18,105 bases of DNA from JBCCFK01 sp965262315 (GTDB taxonomy: Bacteria > Actinomycetota > Acidimicrobiia > Acidimicrobiales > UBA8592): the NCBI GenBank assembly GCA_965262315.1, contig CBDHFJ010000066.1:1-18105 (forward strand), written 5' to 3'. How positions within the stretch are numbered: position 1 is the first letter of the stretch; every line of letters starts with the position of its first letter. This document shows positions 14,459-18,105 of the stretch, in pieces. Made by a program: the position numbers and the translations under genes. The notes beneath the pieces were generated by a model that saw nothing but the letters and a program-made list of their open reading frames with translations, had not been told where the DNA came from and searched no databases.

Positions 14459-16708
14459 TCAGACCAGCGCCGGCTCCCGGTCACGATCGAGGCCGCCCTC
14501 GTCCTCGGGCGACTCCATCTCGGGAGCCGGAAGGCCGGCCTCGCCTTCGATGTCGATCGTGGGCAGGAGGCGATCGAGCCAGCCAGGCAGCCACCAGTTG
14601 GCGTCGCCCATGAGCTTCATGGTGGCGGGCACGAGGACGAGGCGCACGATGGTGGCGTCGACGAAGATCGCCGTCGCCAGCCCCAGGCCCATCATCTTGA
14701 TCACCGGATCGTCGCCGAGCACGAAGCCGAGGAACACCGAGATCATGATGAGTGCCGCGGACGTGATGACCCGCGCCGTGCTCGCGATTCCGTGGATCAC
14801 GGATCGGTCGTTGTCCCCGGTGAGCAAGTACTCCTCACGGACCCGACTCAGGAGGAAGACCTCGTAGTCCATCGAGAGACCGAAGAGGATGGCGAACATG
14901 AACATCGGCATGAAGGACACGATCGGCACCGTGGACTCGAGCCCGATCAGGCCGGCCCCCCACCCCCACTGGAACACCGCGACCAGCACGCCGTAGGCGG
15001 CGCCGATGCTGAGCAGGTTGAGCAGGGCGGCCTTGAGGGGCACCAGCACCGACCGGAACACCAGCATCAACAGGACGAACGACAACAGGATGACCGCGGC
15101 GATGAACCACGGGAGCCGGTCGGTGACCCGCTGGCCCATGTCGCTGAAGATGGCGGTCTGCCCACCGACGTGGGCCCGCGCTTCGCTGTCGTCGAGCACG
15201 GGCGGGAACACCTCGGAGCGGATCCGGCGAATGGTGTCGACCGTCTCGGCGTCCTGGGGTGCCGTCGTCGGGAAGGCGACGATGGTGGCCACGCCGGCGG
15301 CCTCGTTCACGTCCGCCGGAGCGACGGTGGCGACGCCCGGGTCGGCGCCGATGGCGTCCACGAGGGGTTCGACGACCGAGTCGTCCTCGCTGATGTCGAC
15401 CGCGATGACCAGCGGCCCGTTCACACCCGGACCGAAGCCATCGGCGACCAGGTCGTAGGCCCGACGCTCGGTCCGGCTCTCGGGCAGGGTGCCCTCGTCG
15501 GGGAAGCCCAGCTGGAGGGCGAGCACGGGAGCGGTCAGCGCGAGCAGGAAGGCGACCACGCCGATCATGTAGGCCCAGGCGTGCTTGGAGACGTGCGTTC
15601 CCCAACGCTCCCAGGCCGGGCTGACCCCGGCGGGCACACCGGTCCGGGAGCGCCGGAAGCGGACCTTGTCGATCCGGTGGCCGGCGAGCCCGAGGAAGGC
15701 CGGCAGCAGGGTCACGGAGGCGGTCACCATGATCAGCACGATCACGGAGGTGGCGATGCCGGCCGCCGTCATGAAGGGGATGCCTGCCACGGCCAGACCG
15801 AGGATGGCGACCACCACGGTGCCGCCGGCGAAGATCACCGCCTGGCCGGCCGTGGCGACGGCTCGGCCGGCGGCTTCTGGCACGGTCATGCCCTTGGCCA
15901 GGAACTCGCGGTGCCGGGTGACCAGGAACAGCGCGTAGTCGATGCCCACGCCGAGGCCGACCATCGACGCCATCTGGGGAGCCCACGAGGGAATGTCGAT
16001 CAGATAGGTGAGCAGCGACATGGAGGTGATGCCCAGGGCCAGGCCGAACAGCGCCATACCGATCGGCAGACCCATCGCGATCACCGAGCCGAACGCCACC
16101 AGCAGGATGATCACGGCGGCGACGATGCCGATCATCTCGCCGACGCCGGTCTCGGGCTGTTCGAAGGCGAAGAACAGGTCACCGCCCATCTCCACCCGCA
16201 GCGGCGAATCCACCCGGGCCTGTTCGCCCCACTCCTTCAGGTTGTCGAGGTCGCCGTGGTCGAGCTCCTCGATCACGGGGTACTGGAGTCGGACGAGCGC
16301 GATCGTGCCGTCGGCGGACACGACCCCGCTCGCAACGGCGGCATCAGGCCCGTCGGCGAGTGCCGCCGCGGGATCGGTGGCGCCCAACACGTTCGGCAGA
16401 CCGAGCACCGAGTCCTGGAGGTCCGCGAGCTCGGTTCGAGCCTCGGGTGAGTCGAAGAACGTGACTCCGGGATCCGACGGGGTCAGGACCACCTGGGCGG
16501 TGAGGCCGGCCTGGTCGGACTGGGCCTCGGACAGCAGATCGACGGCGTCCTGGGAGTCCAGGCCCGGCACCTCGAAGGTGTCCTCCAGCTCACGGCCGAC
16601 GCTGCCGGCCGAACCGATGACGACGACCGCCGCCAGGATCCAGACGCCGATGACAACCACCGGCCGCCGGGCCGCGAACCGGCCCAGGCGATAGAGCGCG
16701 TGTGACAT
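14459..16708 (-). CDS. MMPL family RND-type transporter
   Basis: 749 residues with the twelve-TM RND layout: TM1 (VVVIGVWILAAVVVIGSAG), a large periplasmic loop, TM2-6, TM7 (MIGVVAFLLALTAPVLAL), a second loop, TM8-12. The proton-relay Asp-Tyr pairs of the MmpL class are present in TM4 (GIDYALFLVTRHREF, D257-Y258) and TM10 (SMDYEVFLLSRVREEY, D614-Y615). Two repeats of the MMPL domain are thus complete. Known role: proton-driven export of lipids or other hydrophobic molecules; the substrate here is unknown. ATG 16708 has GGGAG four bases upstream. A divergent TetR gene and an operator-like dyad over the promoter suggest repression relieved by a ligand, perhaps the exported compound. Confidence 0.92.
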   Translation of the reverse strand: MSHALYRLGRFAARRPVVVIGVWILAAVVVIGSAGSVGRELEDTFEVPGLDSQDAVDLLSEAQSDQAGLTAQVVLTPSDPGVTFFDSPEARTELADLQDSVLGLPNVLGATDPAAALADGPDAAVASGVVSADGTIALVRLQYPVIEELDHGDLDNLKEWGEQARVDSPLRVEMGGDLFFAFEQPETGVGEMIGIVAAVIILLVAFGSVIAMGLPIGMALFGLALGITSMSLLTYLIDIPSWAPQMASMVGLGVGIDYALFLVTRHREFLAKGMTVPEAAGRAVATAGQAVIFAGGTVVVAILGLAVAGIPFMTAAGIATSVIVLIMVTASVTLLPAFLGLAGHRIDKVRFRRSRTGVPAGVSPAWERWGTHVSKHAWAYMIGVVAFLLALTAPVLALQLGFPDEGTLPESRTERRAYDLVADGFGPGVNGPLVIAVDISEDDSVVEPLVDAIGADPGVATVAPADVNEAAGVATIVAFPTTAPQDAETVDTIRRIRSEVFPPVLDDSEARAHVGGQTAIFSDMGQRVTDRLPWFIAAVILLSFVLLMLVFRSVLVPLKAALLNLLSIGAAYGVLVAVFQWGWGAGLIGLESTVPIVSFMPMFMFAILFGLSMDYEVFLLSRVREEYLLTGDNDRSVIHGIASTARVITSAALIMISVFLGFVLGDDPVIKMMGLGLATAIFVDATIVRLVLVPATMKLMGDANWWLPGWLDRLLPTIDIEGEAGLPAPEMESPEDEGGLDRDREPALV

Positions 16709-16775
16709 GTTTCTCCCAGCCTCCTGGACGGGCCGGCCTCTGGGGTGAGGCGGGGGGTCGACGACCCGTCATCGG

Positions 16776-16799
16776 TAACGCTACGCTTCCGTAGCGTTA
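16776..16799. promoter_or_regulatory. Predicted TetR operator (24-bp dyad)
   Basis: TAACGCTACG - CTTC - CGTAGCGTTA is a perfect inverted repeat with 10-bp arms and a 4-base centre. It lies between the divergent MMPL and TetR genes and covers part of the -10 box and the transcription start region of the MMPL promoter. Its position and symmetry are those of a TetR-family operator. Binding is inferred. Confidence 0.7.
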
Positions 16800-16823
16800 T
16801 ACCACGAGCGTCGGGAACTGCAA
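16796..16823 (-). promoter_or_regulatory. Predicted promoter of the MMPL gene
   Basis: On the minus strand TTGCAG (16818-16823) and TATAAC (16796-16801) are separated by 16 bases. The -10 is close to consensus and overlaps the dyad, so a repressor bound there would block RNA polymerase. The 5' leader would be about 80 bases. Confidence 0.55.
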
Positions 16824-16853
16824 TCGTTCTTTCGGTCGATACGGCCGTGACAC

Positions 16854-16882
16854 CCGACACGCCCCCTGCTCGAAAGTACGAT
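16854..16882 (+). promoter_or_regulatory. Candidate promoter of the tetR gene
   Basis: CCGACA (16854-16859) and TACGAT (16877-16882) are 17 bases apart. The -10 ends 10 bases before ATG 16893, so the mRNA would have almost no leader. No Shine-Dalgarno precedes the ATG, which agrees with this. It lies about 55 bp away from the dyad, so autoregulation through that site would have to act at a distance. Confidence 0.35.
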
Positions 16883-16892
16883 CTGGCCCGTC

Positions 16893-17453
16893 ATGCCCCG
16901 CCCCAGAAGCGAAGCCGCACGAGCGGCGATGCTCGAACACACGGCGGCGCTGGCCCTCGAGGTCGGTGTCGCCAACTTCACGATCGACGAGCTCGCCCGA
17001 CGGTCAGGCGTGGCCAAGACCACGATCTACCGCCACTTCCCGACCCGCCAGGAGCTCCTGGTCGCCGCGCTCGACGGTCAGATCCCGCGACCGCGGGTCC
17101 CCGACACCGGCACCTTCCGCGCCGACCTCATCGAGTTCCTGCACGAGATCCGACCCTTCTTCCGGAACGAGTCGATCCGACGGATCGCACTCGACATCCT
17201 CGCCCTGTCCACCCGCGACCCCGAGGCCGGTGCGTGGATGGCCACCCTGGCCGATGGCCGGAGCGAACCCCTGCGGCTCATCATCGAGCGGGCGCAGGCG
17301 CGTGGCGAGGTCCGGACCGATCTGGCCCCGCTCATCCTGATGGAGTTGATCGAGGGTCCGCTGTTCATGCGATCGGTGATGTGGCCCCACGAGGTCGACG
17401 AACTGGATCTCGAGGCACACGCGGACCGGGTGATCACCGTCCTCGAACCCTGA
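16893..17453 (+). CDS. TetR family transcriptional regulator
   Basis: 186 residues. The N-terminal helix-turn-helix (about 30-49, FTIDELARRSGVAKTTIYRH) followed by FPTRQELLVAAL is the standard TetR_N domain. The C-terminal ligand domain ends with a helix rich in Met and hydrophobic residues (LILMELIEGPLFMRSVM) that resembles the TetR_C_11/AcrR-like type. Divergent placement from the MMPL exporter, with a perfect dyad between, makes it the likely repressor of that exporter. The stop lies nine bases from the stop of the convergent SDR gene. Confidence 0.92.
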   Translation: MPRPRSEAARAAMLEHTAALALEVGVANFTIDELARRSGVAKTTIYRHFPTRQELLVAALDGQIPRPRVPDTGTFRADLIEFLHEIRPFFRNESIRRIALDILALSTRDPEAGAWMATLADGRSEPLRLIIERAQARGEVRTDLAPLILMELIEGPLFMRSVMWPHEVDELDLEAHADRVITVLEP

Positions 17454-17462
17454 GGACGGGGC

Positions 17463-18105
17463 TCACTTGTCGAGGACCGATCCCTCGCCGCTGGCCTGGA
17501 AGGCCGCCATCACGGCTTCCATCCCTTCGGGCCCGTAGACGTCCTCGGGGTTCGCCCGGACCACCTGATCCAGGGCCACGGCGTCAGGACCCACGAGGAT
17601 CCTCCACCGATTGGCGCGCACACCCTCGAGGATGATGGTGGCCGCGTCTGCGGCCGAGGTCAGCGCGTTGTGCTCGAAGTCCGAAGCCGCCAGCTCGACC
17701 AGCGCCTTCTCCTCGGATGCCAGGTCGCCCACCACACCGTGGCGCATCGAACTCTCGACGATCTTGGTGCCGATGTGCCCGGGCATGACGACCGAGACAC
17801 CGACGTGCGGCGCATGCATCCGCAGGTCTGCGATCAGCGCCTCGGTGAACCCCTTGACCGCGAACTTCGCGGCCGAATAGGCGGTGTGGGGTCGCTCGGG
17901 CCCGAGGCTCGCCCAGAACCCGTTGACGCTCGAGGTGTTGACCAGATGCCCCTCCTCGGCCGCGGTCAGCAGCGGCAGGAACGCCCGGGTCCCCCAGTAG
18001 ACCCCACCCCACACGATGTCGAAGCAGCGGTCCCAGGCCTCGCGGGTGGAGTCGAACAGGCTCCCGCCCCCGCTGATGCCGGCGTTGTTGAAGACGAGCT
18101 CGACG
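17463..18105 (-). CDS. SDR family NAD(P)-dependent oxidoreductase (N-terminus beyond window)
   Basis: The frame is open to the window edge. From there it reads VELVFNNAGISGGGSLFDST, with the NNAG motif of classical short-chain dehydrogenases. The catalytic Ser is in HLVNTSSVNGF and the YxxxK is AYSAAK in HTAYSAAKFAVKGFTEAL. VVMPGHIGTKIV is the usual PG motif that closes the cofactor site. The Rossmann TGxxxGxG lies outside the window. The C-terminal 50 residues (RILVGPDAVALDQVVRANPEDVYG in outline) resemble SDRs annotated as acting on lipids or steroids, but no substrate can be assigned. Confidence 0.9.
   Translation of the reverse strand, partial: VELVFNNAGISGGGSLFDSTREAWDRCFDIVWGGVYWGTRAFLPLLTAAEEGHLVNTSSVNGFWASLGPERPHTAYSAAKFAVKGFTEALIADLRMHAPHVGVSVVMPGHIGTKIVESSMRHGVVGDLASEEKALVELAASDFEHNALTSAADAATIILEGVRANRWRILVGPDAVALDQVVRANPEDVYGPEGMEAVMAAFQASGEGSVLDK

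Noticed and set aside
14792..16450. Long plus-strand His/Asp/Gly-rich open frame
   Set aside because: Antisense of the MMPL transporter; composition is typical of a shadow frame.

Overview
The window is GC-rich, tightly packed bacterial DNA. GTG starts, a PknB-type Ser/Thr kinase with a sensor ectodomain, an IlvX-type ThDP enzyme, a TetR/MMPL pair and several genes without a Shine-Dalgarno sequence point to an actinobacterium. An environmental lineage such as Acidimicrobiia is my guess from style, not proof. I see no rRNA, tRNA, CRISPR array, transposase or phage gene.

Layout. 1-1491 (+) is the C-terminal part of a membrane Ser/Thr kinase. 1552-3105 (+) is ilvX-like. Converging on it is a metallo-beta-lactamase / pseudo-receiver / GAF fusion (3122-4918, -), divergent from a small exported protein (5019-5486, +). 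Next come a nitronate monooxygenase-like enzyme (5491-6432, -), divergent from a P-loop NTPase (6511-7122, +), and a small basic protein (7151-7396, -).

The centre, 7549-11689, is the most unusual part. Two exported proteins face each other tail to tail. One is LamG plus a C-terminal domain; the other is an Asp-rich protein ending in the same C-terminal domain. Their 3' ends are separated by about 420 bp. This gap holds a perfect 68-bp tandem repeat that copies the last codons and stop codon of the Asp-rich gene and adds a GC-rich hairpin.

From 11832 to 13616 (-) lies a run of siderophore-interacting flavoprotein, RDD membrane protein and a two-TM PH-like protein; the first two overlap by ATGA. 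Divergent from it is a hemolysin III/PAQR membrane protein (13705-14412, +). The right end holds an MMPL exporter (14459-16708, -) divergent from a TetR regulator (16893-17453, +). A 24-bp dyad lies over the exporter's predicted -10 box. The window closes in an SDR oxidoreductase (17463-18105, -) that runs off the edge.

How they fit together. The window is mostly cell-envelope and small-molecule oxidoreductase functions rather than one pathway. The clearest functional units are tetR-mmpL (regulated export), the coupled siderophore-interacting/RDD pair, and the tail-to-tail exported protein pair with its terminal repeat array. No known defence or mobile system is visible. The best candidates for something undescribed are the repeat-flanked exported pair and the MBL/pseudo-receiver/GAF fusion.
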